From contig JACKCO010000003.1 of NCBI GenBank assembly GCA_020633995.1, positions 310,001 through 374,000 of the forward strand: DNA of 64,000 nucleotides, given 5' to 3'. This stretch comes from Campylobacterota bacterium (GTDB lineage: Bacteria; Babelota; Babeliae; Babelales; RVW-14). Positions within the stretch are counted from its first letter, which is position 1, and each line of letters begins with the position of its first letter. Below are positions 51,067-59,602 of this stretch, piece by piece. Both the position numbers and the translations under genes were made by a program. The notes under the pieces are model-generated. The model had not been told where the DNA came from. It ran no database searches and was given only the letters and a program-made list of their open reading frames with translations.

Positions 51067-52242
51067 TTAGCCGCGTGGCTTGTTATCTGTAATGGACATA
51101 TTAGCTAGGCTATTGTCCACGTTGCTGATCGCTTCTTCTATTTTTTCAGAAAGCGGTCTTTCGGCTTTGAGTAAGTCGAGCAGCTCTTGTAGGCTAAGTT
51201 TTTCAAAATTTGGTGATATTGGTACTATTTGCACGGAGTTATCGGTGAATATTAGAACGGTTCCTTTGTTATGATTGAAGAAAAGGGCATCTTTAATGGT
51301 GGATTCGTTTTTTATTGTAGCAGCATTGTGCCATGATCCATCTTTCAAAGACCAGAGTTGTGCAAAGTTGTTGTTTGATGTAGTTACAAGATGTTTACAA
51401 TCTTGGCTCAGATCTGCTGTATGTATTGTGTCTTGCGTGTTGATAGTGGCAACCGCATTACGCCGGCCATTAAAGATATGGGTTTGATTGTGCTCGGCAT
51501 CGTTGGCAATAGTAAGTCTGACAGGAAGATGGAAGACCTCTTTATCCTGCCAATTTGGGTTTTCACAACACCAACTAGAACCGTTTTTTAAGCGTTTGAA
51601 AGCTATTCTCTCGCCACCCTGGGTTGCAAGGGTAATAAATAATTTTCCATGAGGTTGGGTGAATTGAGCATTGAGAAATTTGGCTCCATATGGTAGTTCA
51701 GGCAGGAGTGTGATGTCATGCTTCCAGGTATCATTTTCATATCTCCAGATTTGTACAGCAATATTGTCATGTTCTGTTGGGTATCCATACCCATCGTTGC
51801 CTGTACTGCTTTTCCATGGTTGTGCGCAATTTCTGCTGACTACTGCTAAAGATTTGCCATCATTGCTCAGCCGACAGCAGATGATTGAATGCCCAGCCTG
51901 GCATGTGATTGTAGCGTCTGTTGTTTCTAGATTAGCTCTAAATGCCTTAGTGAGCTCTGGATAAAATTTGGAAACAATTGCTTTTTTTAAGAAATCGGGG
52001 TTGTTTTTTTGTGCATCTTCAAACATTTTCAGATCTTGATAGTCCCATTCTCCAGCATTCTCAATAATGACTTTCCAGCATATGTCTTTCAAGCTTTCTG
52101 GCTGAAAGCGCGGAGTAGGATTTTGTTGGGTCATTTCACGTTGCTCTTTTTCAGCCAAGAGCTTTTCGTCCATAGCCTGTCCGGCGTTAAAGCTGAGTAC
52201 TGCGGTCAGTGTTAGGGTAAGGAATTGGTTACGATTTTTCAT
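51067..52242 (-). CDS. Secreted WD40-like protein with BC-box-like motif
   Basis: About 391 residues from ATG 52242. The leader is as in the two downstream genes (MKNRNQFLTLTLTAVL). SLKDICWKVI fits the BC-box form. The helical block reads KAIVSKFYPELTKAFRANL. Blades include CRLSNDGKSLAVVSR and LSQDCKHLVTTSNNNFAQLW. The tail is VPISPNFEKLSLQELLDLL. It is shorter than its paralogs, with fewer blades. It is the first gene of the three-gene operon, with a promoter candidate 94 bases upstream. Confidence 0.87.
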   Translation of the reverse strand: MKNRNQFLTLTLTAVLSFNAGQAMDEKLLAEKEQREMTQQNPTPRFQPESLKDICWKVIIENAGEWDYQDLKMFEDAQKNNPDFLKKAIVSKFYPELTKAFRANLETTDATITCQAGHSIICCRLSNDGKSLAVVSRNCAQPWKSSTGNDGYGYPTEHDNIAVQIWRYENDTWKHDITLLPELPYGAKFLNAQFTQPHGKLFITLATQGGERIAFKRLKNGSSWCCENPNWQDKEVFHLPVRLTIANDAEHNQTHIFNGRRNAVATINTQDTIHTADLSQDCKHLVTTSNNNFAQLWSLKDGSWHNAATIKNESTIKDALFFNHNKGTVLIFTDNSVQIVPISPNFEKLSLQELLDLLKAERPLSEKIEEAISNVDNSLANMSITDNKPRG

Positions 52243-52335
52243 CATAAACTCCATTTTAAAAAAAGGTTATTATTGGGTTGCCTGGCAACTGTTTGTTGTC
52301 TATCAGTCCAAAAGTTTTAACTTGCTACTCTGTAT

Positions 52336-52363
52336 ATATTATCAGATAGAAATTAAATTGCAA
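52336..52363 (-). promoter_or_regulatory. Candidate promoter of the three-gene WD40-like operon
   Basis: On the minus strand, TTGCAA (52358-52363), a 16-base spacer and TAATAT (52336-52341). It lies about 94 bases upstream of ATG 52242. Confidence 0.45.
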
Positions 52364-52657
52364 GTGGGTTAGGGCGGTAGGGATTTATGAAAATTGTATA
52401 GATGGCTGTTTGGGGCGACTGGAAGGTGGTATTGTCTATTGAAATGGTTTGATTTTGGCCATTTTTATTAATTCTCATGGGATACTCCATCAATTTATAT
52501 AAATATTGGCAGTGGTAGTCCATATTTTCATGTATTTAGAAGGTTAGGGAAATGTTTAAGCGATATTATCAGGATTTAGAACAGCATATAAAAACCCAAT
52601 CATATAAGACTTTTCATGTCATAACGCCTGATAATTGTCTTGATTTTGTTTTATAAC

Positions 52658-52692
52658 AAAAAAAAGAGAGCCCGATAGCGAACGGGCTCTCT
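52658..52692 (-). terminator. Rho-independent terminator of the second WD40-like group
   Basis: On the minus strand, AGAGAGCCCG, an eight-base loop, CGGGCTCTCT, then a T-run. It follows the stop of the gene at 52756 by about 64 bases. Confidence 0.9.
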
Positions 52693-52755
52693 AACAAAAA
52701 AAGTTTTCTAAAAAAATCGTTATCAACAGTCACGAGACGGCTTTGCCGCTGGTGC

Positions 52756-54378
52756 TCAATGTATTATTTTTTTAATAAAATCGGTTAGTTTTTTCTCAAG
52801 CTCGTCAAGTATTGTTGGTTCAGGGAAAAAGGATGATAACTCTTCCAGGCTGAGACTTTCAAAGTATCGTGATGTTGGCAAGACATGTGTAGTATCGTTC
52901 AAAGTCATTATCTGAGTGACGCTAAAAAGAACAAAATTGTCATCAGGGCTGAATGAGCATGACATTGATTCTAAGGATGGATTTGCGGTAATAGTTTGCT
53001 CAGGCAGCCACTGGTTGTTTTTGTATCTCAAGACAGTGCTATGAAAGCCAAAATTTATGGCAAGATAGTGACCTGCAGGGCTGAAAGTCATCTTACTGAC
53101 TCTGTTGTTGTGGATATTAGGTACTGCGGTTGCTTGCCATGTCTTGTTTTCATACGTCCAACATTGTGGTGAAGAGCCCTTAAATGTTACAGCAAGATGT
53201 TGGCCATTGTTACTGAATTGTATGCTATCTATTGAGTTTTCATGGGCAATAGTGTGGGTATGTTGCCATGTGCCGTCGGCCTGTGTCCAAATTTTTGCAA
53301 CATCGTCTGATAGTGTTACAAAATGTAAGTTGTTAGGACTAAATTTTACTTTGCGAATGTTATCCTGATCATTAGTCAGAGAAGTATAATTAGTTTCCAA
53401 GGATACGCTCTTTGTAGATATGTACTCTGTGGTACTACTAATTTTCATAACATTGTCTATTTTGCCTACATGAATTTCGCGGTTATCTGAGTGACCTATT
53501 ATTGATTCCCAGAACTCTGGTAGGACCTGAAGTTTAGGGAATGGTGAAAAGTATTGTAAGCCCTTGTTGCTGCATGTCCAAATATTTAGATTATTGTTAT
53601 CATCAAGGCAAGCTACTAAATCATCTACAAACATTAGCGGATAGCAGTTATCTGGTGTTTGAATGAGCTCCCATGAATTGTTGTGATAGTTCCAGAGTTG
53701 TGCAGAACAACTCTGACTATTTTTAGTTGTTATAAGATAGTCAGAGTTGGAGCTAAACAGATGGCCCACTCTTTGATGCAACGTTGATTCGATGTTGCCT
53801 GTATTGACCCATTTGCCTTCTTGATATGTCCAAATTTGGTGTAAGTTGCCATTGATTATAATAAGATGTTTACTATCAGGGCTAAAATCCGCACATGCAC
53901 AATATCGAAGGCGTAAGTCTATGGTTTTGGTAAGAACCCATTTATTGTCCTGATGCCTCCAAATTTGTGCAGGAAGCAAGAGATCACTGGTTATCATGTG
54001 TTTACCATCGGGACTGAATTTTGGATGGTCTCCACTTCTATGCTTAATAGTGAAGTCTCCAAATTTTTTTTTGTAGGCGCCGAGTAGTTGAGGGTAAAAC
54101 TGAGAGACAAGTTCTTGAGCAAGTGTTTCTTGAAGCTCTAAAATATCCTTGAGAGCCTCATGTTTTTGAGCAAACCCTTGAATCGATTTGTAGTCGAATT
54201 TGGTTGGCAATAATTTTTGCGCACACGTGTCCTTTAAACTCAACGGCTGAAAGCGCTGCAGGTTTTCTGGGACAATCGCTTCTTTATTTTTTTCTGCCAG
54301 GCGTTCTTCGTCCATGGCCTGTCCAGCGTGAAAGCTGAGTGCTGCGGTTAGAGTTAGGGTAAGGAGTTGTTTGTTCAT
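52756..54378 (-). CDS. Secreted WD40-like protein with BC-box-like motif
   Basis: About 540 residues from ATG 54378, after AAAGG. The leader is MNKQLLTLTLTAALSFHAG. SLKDTCAQKL fits the BC-box form. The helical block is ELVSQFYPQLLGAYKKKFG. At least eight propeller-like repeats follow, often ending in W-x-Y or I-W: FSPDGKHMITSD, FSPDSKHLIIINGNLHQIW, FSPNNLHFVTLSDDVAKIW, FSNNGQHLAVTFKG. The tail is LPTSRYFESLSLEELSSFF. It is the last gene of a second run of paralogs that share the MNKQLLT leader. Confidence 0.88.
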   Translation of the reverse strand: MNKQLLTLTLTAALSFHAGQAMDEERLAEKNKEAIVPENLQRFQPLSLKDTCAQKLLPTKFDYKSIQGFAQKHEALKDILELQETLAQELVSQFYPQLLGAYKKKFGDFTIKHRSGDHPKFSPDGKHMITSDLLLPAQIWRHQDNKWVLTKTIDLRLRYCACADFSPDSKHLIIINGNLHQIWTYQEGKWVNTGNIESTLHQRVGHLFSSNSDYLITTKNSQSCSAQLWNYHNNSWELIQTPDNCYPLMFVDDLVACLDDNNNLNIWTCSNKGLQYFSPFPKLQVLPEFWESIIGHSDNREIHVGKIDNVMKISSTTEYISTKSVSLETNYTSLTNDQDNIRKVKFSPNNLHFVTLSDDVAKIWTQADGTWQHTHTIAHENSIDSIQFSNNGQHLAVTFKGSSPQCWTYENKTWQATAVPNIHNNRVSKMTFSPAGHYLAINFGFHSTVLRYKNNQWLPEQTITANPSLESMSCSFSPDDNFVLFSVTQIMTLNDTTHVLPTSRYFESLSLEELSSFFPEPTILDELEKKLTDFIKKIIH

Positions 54379-54403
54379 ATAAAAACCTTTTTGTAGGAGG
54401 GGC

Positions 54404-54431
54404 AAAAGGGCTCACTATTCTTAGGCCCTTT
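54404..54431 (-). terminator. Weak terminator-like hairpin between paralogs
   Basis: On the minus strand, AAAGGGC, a 13-base loop and GCCCTTTT. It lies downstream of the gene at 54457 and in the leader of the one ending at 52756. A near copy lies at 55704-55731. Confidence 0.5.
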
Positions 54432-54456
54432 GTAAAAGTTGTTCTCTAAAAGCCAT

Positions 54457-55677
54457 TTAACCACGTGATGAGTTGTCGGTCACATGGAGTTTTTGTAGTC
54501 TCTGGGCAAGGTTGCTTTCTGCTAACTCTTCGTCTTGTGGTTTTAAGAGTTCCTCAAGTTCTTGCAGATTAAGACCCTGAAAATATTGTAGCGTTGGTAC
54601 TACTTGTGCAGTGTTATCTTCCTGCATTATGACTTCGTACAAACCATCAGGACTCACATAGCCTGGGTCGTTTGTAGCTTTTTGAGCTGAAGGTTGACTG
54701 TTAGCTGTCGAGGTGCTTTCCCATTGGTTGTTTTCATATTTCCAAGTTTGTAACACTGTACCATCCATTGATTGGACAAGAAGGTTATTGTCAGCGTCAA
54801 ATGAGATTGATTCAGTAAAGCCCGCTGGGTTGTCAAGGACAGCCATCTGTTCAAAAGAGTTATCTTTGTGGGTCCATATTTGTGTTGTTTTATCAAATAA
54901 TTGGATTGCAAGGTGTTGGCTATTTGGGCTGAAGCGTATAGCTGCAATACCATCAGGTGTATTGACAAGAGGTTGTAACTCGTTGCTTTGATTTGACCAT
55001 ACTTTTGTTGTGTATGTACGTGTCATATGGCCTCTAACATCTACAGCAAGGTGTTGGCCGTCAGGGCTGAGATAAGTTTTTTCGATATGTCCGCGGGGCG
55101 CGATGGTTTTTGTACGCTTACAAACGTGATCGTTATAGGTGTACACGTCTATTGCATCGCTATTGATAACAAAGAGCTGGTTGTTTGCGGTAAAGCCAAT
55201 CACGCCTGTTGCATGATTAATAAAGTCTCTCATGATTTGAGCTTTGTTTTTGTATTTGCAAAGGTATATTCCTTCCAGCATGCAAATGGCAAGATATTGG
55301 CCGTCTGGACTAAATGAGCAAACAAGATATCCCTCCTTTGACTTTATTTTTATGCCGCCAAACCGTTTTTTGTATGCATCAAGGAGCTCAGGATAAAATT
55401 TTTCGATATTGTTTTGAAGAAATGCTTCCTGCAGTTCTATGGGAAGTGTTGTATCCTTAAGTTTTTTTGTTAACTCTTGCATCGATTTGCAATTAAACGT
55501 TGTTGACAACAAATCCTGGATACATATGTCTTTCAGACTTTCTGGCTGAAAGCGTTGCAGGTTGCCTGGCACAACCGCCTCTTTATTTTTTTCTGCCAGG
55601 CGTTCTTCGTCCATGGCAAAGCCAGCATGAAAGCTGAGTGCTGCAGTGAGTGAAAGGGTAAGGAGTTGTTTGTTCAT
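54457..55677 (-). CDS. Secreted WD40-like protein with BC-box-like motif
   Basis: 406 residues starting at ATG 55677. The leader MNKQLLTLSLTAALSFHAG and DEERLAEKNKE match its neighbours. SLKDICIQDL fits the BC-box form and is followed by TLPIELQEAFL. The helical block is FYPELLDAYKKRFG. Blades include FSPDGQYLAICMLEGIYLC, LSPDGQHLAVDVRGH and FSPNSQHLAIQLFDKTTQIW. The tail is VPTLQYFQGLNLQELEELL. Its first 93 bases belong to a 105-base cassette that is nearly identical in the next gene. Confidence 0.88.
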   Translation of the reverse strand: MNKQLLTLSLTAALSFHAGFAMDEERLAEKNKEAVVPGNLQRFQPESLKDICIQDLLSTTFNCKSMQELTKKLKDTTLPIELQEAFLQNNIEKFYPELLDAYKKRFGGIKIKSKEGYLVCSFSPDGQYLAICMLEGIYLCKYKNKAQIMRDFINHATGVIGFTANNQLFVINSDAIDVYTYNDHVCKRTKTIAPRGHIEKTYLSPDGQHLAVDVRGHMTRTYTTKVWSNQSNELQPLVNTPDGIAAIRFSPNSQHLAIQLFDKTTQIWTHKDNSFEQMAVLDNPAGFTESISFDADNNLLVQSMDGTVLQTWKYENNQWESTSTANSQPSAQKATNDPGYVSPDGLYEVIMQEDNTAQVVPTLQYFQGLNLQELEELLKPQDEELAESNLAQRLQKLHVTDNSSRG

Positions 55678-55689
55678 ATAAAAACCTTT
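55585..55689. repeat. 105-base 5' cassette repeat, copy A
   Basis: Covers the ribosome-binding region, signal peptide and DEERLAEKN segment of the gene at 54457. By eye it differs at one position from 57397-57501. The gene at 52756 carries a more diverged copy (about 54285-54389). Confidence 0.85.
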
Positions 55690-55703
55690 GTGGCAAAGGG
55701 TGG

Positions 55704-55731
55704 AAAAGGGCTTGAGAATAACGAGCCCTTT
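55704..55731 (-). terminator. Terminator-like hairpin between paralogs
   Basis: On the minus strand, AAAGGGCT, an 11-base loop, AGCCCTTTT. It is downstream of the gene at 55756. The flanking GCCCTTTGTAAAAGTTGTT is shared with the hairpin at 54404-54431, so the spacer was duplicated along with the genes. Confidence 0.6.
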
Positions 55732-55755
55732 GTAAAAGTTGTTTGATAAGCGATT

Positions 55756-57489
55756 TTAATTTCTTTGTTTGTTTTCTGATAAAGCCATAGCGCGAAGTCT
55801 GCTAAGCAATCCACTAATTTTTTCTGATAGTTCCTCTGACAATTTTTTTTCTTCGGTGCTATCAGTTTGCTCAGTGTTTTTAGCTTGCTCAGGTATTGAA
55901 TCAGTTTGTTCAGGGGTTGGGAGTGATTGATCAATAAGTTCTTGTTGTTCAGGTGTAAGTAAATCGGTTAGTTTTTCTATGTTGAGACCTTTGAAGTATT
56001 TGGATGTGGGTAGCATTAGCTTTTTGCCGTATGGGGCTTCTAATATGAGATGCTGGCCATCAGGGCTGAAAGGTCGACTAGATAAGCTGTATTGCTCAGT
56101 ATTTTCTTTACTTGTTAGAATAGCGGTGTCGTGCCAAGCGTTATCATAGTAGTACCACATATACATGCTACCATCAGTGTATTCAACTATAAGTTCTTTG
56201 TTGTTATTGTGGTTTAATCCTATAGTTTTTATATTATCCCTATCGCTGATAGCGCTGATGGGTTGCCATTGGTTGTTTTGGTAGGTCAAGATTTGCCTGA
56301 TAATACCCTTGTGTACGGTTAAACAGCATTGGCTGTCGTAGCTGAGTGAAACGTCATCAAAGATACCAAAGAAACCATCGATAGAACCAGTCTGTTGCCA
56401 CGTACCATTTGAGTTTGACCAAAAAACTATAGCTGTTTCAGATCTTATAATAAGATGCTGATCGTTGAGAGTGAGACTTGCTGACAAGACTGTGCCCTGG
56501 GTATGTGGAATGCTACCGATGCATGTATAACTGCCGGTTTCTGGTTCAAGCTTAAAAATATTTATGGTATCGTCGAGTTTTTTTATAACTCTCATAAGGC
56601 TTTGATCTCCCCCGACTCTCTCTCCGGGCAAATCATAAGAAAGTTCTCGCGGATTAATGTTGCTTTTATGTTGCCAAGTATTATTGATGCGTGTCCATAC
56701 TTGTATAGTTGAGGATTCTTCGGTAGACGTGTATAAGTAGTCTAAGTTTGGTTCATAGCTGTGCGAGAGAATGTTAAGAGGTGACCCGCCTGGGGCTTTA
56801 ATAGGTTGCCATGTGTTGTTGTAATAATGCCAAAGTTGACTTTCTCCAGGATTGTACAGAACAAAGGAATTGCTGTCAGCGCTAAAAAGGATATCATGTG
56901 CGGGAGCGAGAGTTGCAATTTTGTTCCATCTATTATCTTGGTAGGCGAAAAGTTGAGTGTCGCTGTTGCTTCCACCTGCAATACAGCAGAGTTGCGAGTT
57001 GGGACTAAAGATGACGGAGGGGGAGCTTTGATGGCAGTATAAAGGGCTCTGGCTTGTGACCCATTTATTGTTTTCGTGGGTCAAAAATAAAACCCCATGG
57101 CCAATGCTAATAACAAGATGCTTATCATTGGGACTAAGATGGACATCACCGTAAGACATATGACTGTAGCCAAATTTATTTTTATATGCCTTAAATAACT
57201 CAGGGTAAAATCTCTCGATATTGTTTTGAAGAAATGCCTCTTGCGGCTCTACAGGGAGTGTTGAAACTTTAAGTTTTTTGATTAACTCTTGAATTGATCT
57301 GCAACTAAATGTTGTTGATAACAGATCCTGAATAGATGTGCTTCTTAAGTTTAATGGCTGCATGTGTTGCAGGTTGTCTCGGGCAATTTTTTCTTCATTT
57401 TTTTCTGCCAGGCGTTCTTCGTCCATGGCAAAGCCAGCATGAAAGCTGAGTGCTGCAGTGAGTGAAAAGGTAAGGAGTTGTTTGTTCAT
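55756..57489 (-). CDS. Secreted WD40-like protein, BC-box Cys lost
   Basis: About 577 residues from ATG 57489. The leader is MNKQLLTFSLTAALSFHAG. The position of the BC-box reads NLRSTSIQDL, with Ser in place of Cys, so the pattern is broken here. The helical block is FYPELFKAYKNKFG. Blades include LSPNDKHLVISIGHGVLFL, FSPNSQLCCIAGGSNSDTQL and FSADSNSFVLYNPGESQLW. The tail is LPTSKYFKGLNIEKLTDLL, followed by a Gln/Glu/Thr-rich stretch absent from its paralogs. It is the first gene of the MNKQLLT group. Confidence 0.88.
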   Translation of the reverse strand: MNKQLLTFSLTAALSFHAGFAMDEERLAEKNEEKIARDNLQHMQPLNLRSTSIQDLLSTTFSCRSIQELIKKLKVSTLPVEPQEAFLQNNIERFYPELFKAYKNKFGYSHMSYGDVHLSPNDKHLVISIGHGVLFLTHENNKWVTSQSPLYCHQSSPSVIFSPNSQLCCIAGGSNSDTQLFAYQDNRWNKIATLAPAHDILFSADSNSFVLYNPGESQLWHYYNNTWQPIKAPGGSPLNILSHSYEPNLDYLYTSTEESSTIQVWTRINNTWQHKSNINPRELSYDLPGERVGGDQSLMRVIKKLDDTINIFKLEPETGSYTCIGSIPHTQGTVLSASLTLNDQHLIIRSETAIVFWSNSNGTWQQTGSIDGFFGIFDDVSLSYDSQCCLTVHKGIIRQILTYQNNQWQPISAISDRDNIKTIGLNHNNNKELIVEYTDGSMYMWYYYDNAWHDTAILTSKENTEQYSLSSRPFSPDGQHLILEAPYGKKLMLPTSKYFKGLNIEKLTDLLTPEQQELIDQSLPTPEQTDSIPEQAKNTEQTDSTEEKKLSEELSEKISGLLSRLRAMALSENKQRN

Positions 57490-57501
57490 ATAAAAACCTT
57501 T
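57397..57501. repeat. 105-base 5' cassette repeat, copy B
   Basis: Partner of 55585-55689, with one difference seen by eye. It spans the upstream ribosome-binding region and the first 31 codons of the gene at 55756. The high identity ends abruptly after the leader. Confidence 0.85.
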
Positions 57502-57623
57502 TTGTAACACGTTTGTAAGAGGGGGGAGAGTCTACATGCATGTAGGCTACTTTTTTTCGCTCGAAAAGATTAGCAGCAAGAGTATAAAACGCAAATGCTT
57601 GGTACAATTATCGGTGTTTGATT

Positions 57624-58232
57624 TTATTTTGATGATAAAAAGATGCCAGAAAGAAATGTGGTAACATCGTCAAAAGTTTTTTGAGCGCGTTCTTCAAGCG
57701 GTGGCTTGTACAGGTCTGCAAGCTGTTGCAAGCTCAGGCATGCAAAGTAGCGTGGCATTGGGTATGAGATAATTTCTGTGCTCGTGCGTACCCTTAAAAA
57801 ACTGTCATGGGATGAGAACTCTAGAGAGATCGGTCGACTGCCTGGCGAGAGTGAGGCGATAGTGACTTGGTTGCAAAATACGCTTACCTTTTCATCTTTT
57901 GCAAGTACTGCGGAGTATTGTTGGCACCTGGTTCGCGCAATGCATTCGTTGCGTTTATATTTTTGTGTCACTTGTTGTTTGGTTTGTTTGTTTTGACTGA
58001 GGTATTGCCCAAGTAAGTCAAGATAACAAGTGTGTGCAAAATGTTTGACGATCTTTTTTTGTTCTGGTTCAGGATAGTTTGTCAGGCTAGAAAGATTGTC
58101 ATAGGTGAGGTAAGTTGTTCCCCACTTGTCGTAGTCTGTTGTGCAATGCTGGCTGTTGTCCATGCTCCAAAGTGTTTGTATGCAGAGCAGTACTATTACA
58201 ATTAAACAGGATCGGTTTTTTGCATAGTTCAT
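57624..58232 (-). CDS. Short secreted member of the WD40-like family, propeller missing
   Basis: 202 residues. The signal peptide (residues 1-23) is followed by the helical block of the family in its alternative form (NLSSLTNYPEPEQKKIVKH, then CYLDLLGQYLSQNK). Only about 60 residues separate this from the tail motif YPMPRYFACLSLQQLADLY. At most one or two blades remain, so no closed propeller can form. It may be a deletion product, or a minimal form that pairs with a larger paralog. The frame is intact and the start has a typical leader. Confidence 0.8.
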   Translation of the reverse strand: MNYAKNRSCLIVIVLLCIQTLWSMDNSQHCTTDYDKWGTTYLTYDNLSSLTNYPEPEQKKIVKHFAHTCYLDLLGQYLSQNKQTKQQVTQKYKRNECIARTRCQQYSAVLAKDEKVSVFCNQVTIASLSPGSRPISLEFSSHDSFLRVRTSTEIISYPMPRYFACLSLQQLADLYKPPLEERAQKTFDDVTTFLSGIFLSSK

Positions 58233-58459
58233 ATAAAACTCAATAGTTAGCGTGGTTTGAGGAGATGTGTTGGTATACGTACGTCTGAGTATTGCTTAAA
58301 AATATGATGTCTTACAAGAGTTGTTGGATACAGTAAAATAAAGCCCGTGAGGATGAGTAAATACATGAAAGTGTACCGTTTTAGGTGTGTTTGACGAATT
58401 TTTTATATTAATTTATAATAGAAATAATATTGAATTATAACGTTTAAATGGAGGTTTTT

Positions 58460-59551
58460 ATGAAATTGGTGCGAGCACTTTTTGTTCTCATTTTTTTGTC
58501 CTTTGTTCTTGGTAGTTCAGCTAATGCAGCTGATACGTACAGTCGACCATTTGTTCACAGTGGCCACGCTCAGCGTGAGCATGTGTTGAGCGAGTGGAAA
58601 TTGCTTGCTGCTTACGTCAACTTTTATTTGCAAAACAGTTGGATTTGCGATCAAACAAGAGTTGCAAAATTTGAACGTTTTGAGCAGCTCATGTGTCATG
58701 ATGTCATCAAGAATGATATTACAGCACTGAAAATGCTTTCAGCTTTTGCCTGGACTGAGAAGTTTTACTTTACAAGAATTCTTTCTTCTTGCAGTTATTC
58801 ACAAGAAGACTTGTCAAGCTACGCTGAATGGCTGATAACAGAAAGAGGAATAATAGATATCGAAAAGCTGACTTTTCTTGTTCAGTGTGGTGCTGATGTA
58901 CATTATCCTGATGCTGATGGTAATACCATGCTTCATTGTGCTTGTATGAGCAGAAGTGAGATTGGTATTGACAGAGTAAAGGCAATGATTCATACGCTTG
59001 TTGAGCTTGGTGCCGATCCAGACATAAAAAATAGTGCAGGGCAGACTGCGTGGGATTGCATACAAGATGATGACGACGAACAGATTTTGAATTTTTTGGA
59101 TGATAAGATTGTGCGAAGACAGAAAAAGCGTGAGCTTCTCGATATTCCGGCATGCGTTGAGATTTTGCATGGTCCGTTGTATGAAGAGCAGGCGGTATCA
59201 AAATTTGTTGCGCTATACTTTCCTACGCGATGTTTAAATGAAGCTTTTAAGATGAATTGTCTGAACTATGCATGTGTTTTGCGACAGCTTATTTTACATT
59301 TGGCTGAAAACATTGATCACTATGGCATGAGTAATTGTTTACAGCTGGTATGTCCGCTTATTGCACAGACGCAGTTTCCCTCAGGCTGTAAAAATGATCA
59401 TGTACTGGCTTTACAACTTTTACTTGCCAAAGACAGACAGAATTTTGTCGATGGTCAAGCTGTAACATTTATAGAGAATATTATTAATTTGCTTGGAGAC
59501 AAAAGATTTCCAGAATTTAAGCTTGTTCCTGCAGGTAGCTTTAGTAATTAA
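58460..59551 (+). CDS. Secreted ankyrin-repeat protein
   Basis: About 363 residues from ATG 58460, five bases after GGAGG. Signal peptide MKLVRALFVLIFLSFVLG, then SSANAAD. Two or three ankyrin repeats in the middle: LTFLVQCGADVHYPDADGNT, MLHCACMSR, LVELGADPDIKNSAGQTAWD. The N- and C-terminal parts are helical and unassigned. It is the only + strand gene inside the WD40-like cluster. The 227-base gap upstream of it (58233-58459) is AT-rich and should hold its promoter, but no clear boxes were chosen. Confidence 0.87.
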   Translation: MKLVRALFVLIFLSFVLGSSANAADTYSRPFVHSGHAQREHVLSEWKLLAAYVNFYLQNSWICDQTRVAKFERFEQLMCHDVIKNDITALKMLSAFAWTEKFYFTRILSSCSYSQEDLSSYAEWLITERGIIDIEKLTFLVQCGADVHYPDADGNTMLHCACMSRSEIGIDRVKAMIHTLVELGADPDIKNSAGQTAWDCIQDDDDEQILNFLDDKIVRRQKKRELLDIPACVEILHGPLYEEQAVSKFVALYFPTRCLNEAFKMNCLNYACVLRQLILHLAENIDHYGMSNCLQLVCPLIAQTQFPSGCKNDHVLALQLLLAKDRQNFVDGQAVTFIENIINLLGDKRFPEFKLVPAGSFSN

Positions 59552-59582
59552 AAAATCCCCCGAATGTTCGGGGGATTTTTTA
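59550..59582. terminator. Bidirectional rho-independent terminator
   Basis: AAAAAATCCCCCGAA, TG, TTCGGGGGATTTTTT: a perfect stem with A- and T-runs. It serves the ankyrin gene (+) and the convergent WD40-like gene ending at 59603 (-). A near-identical copy lies at 61791-61822. Confidence 0.93.
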
Positions 59583-59602
59583 GGAGGAATTTTATTTGAA
59601 AA

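Larger units (their letters stand above)
52255..52755. other. Intergenic region between two WD40-like operons (501 bases)
   Basis: The longest gene-free stretch of the window. It holds a promoter candidate for the operon at 48-52 kb, and the terminator of the next operon at 52658-52692. Between them (about 52370-52650) the DNA is AT-rich with stop codons in all frames, and I see no RNA gene or repeat in it. Confidence 0.6.

Noticed and set aside
57516..57560. CTACATGCATGTAG palindrome with a T-run as a + strand terminator
   Set aside because: No + strand gene ends upstream. All neighbouring genes are on the minus strand, where there is no T-run after the stem.
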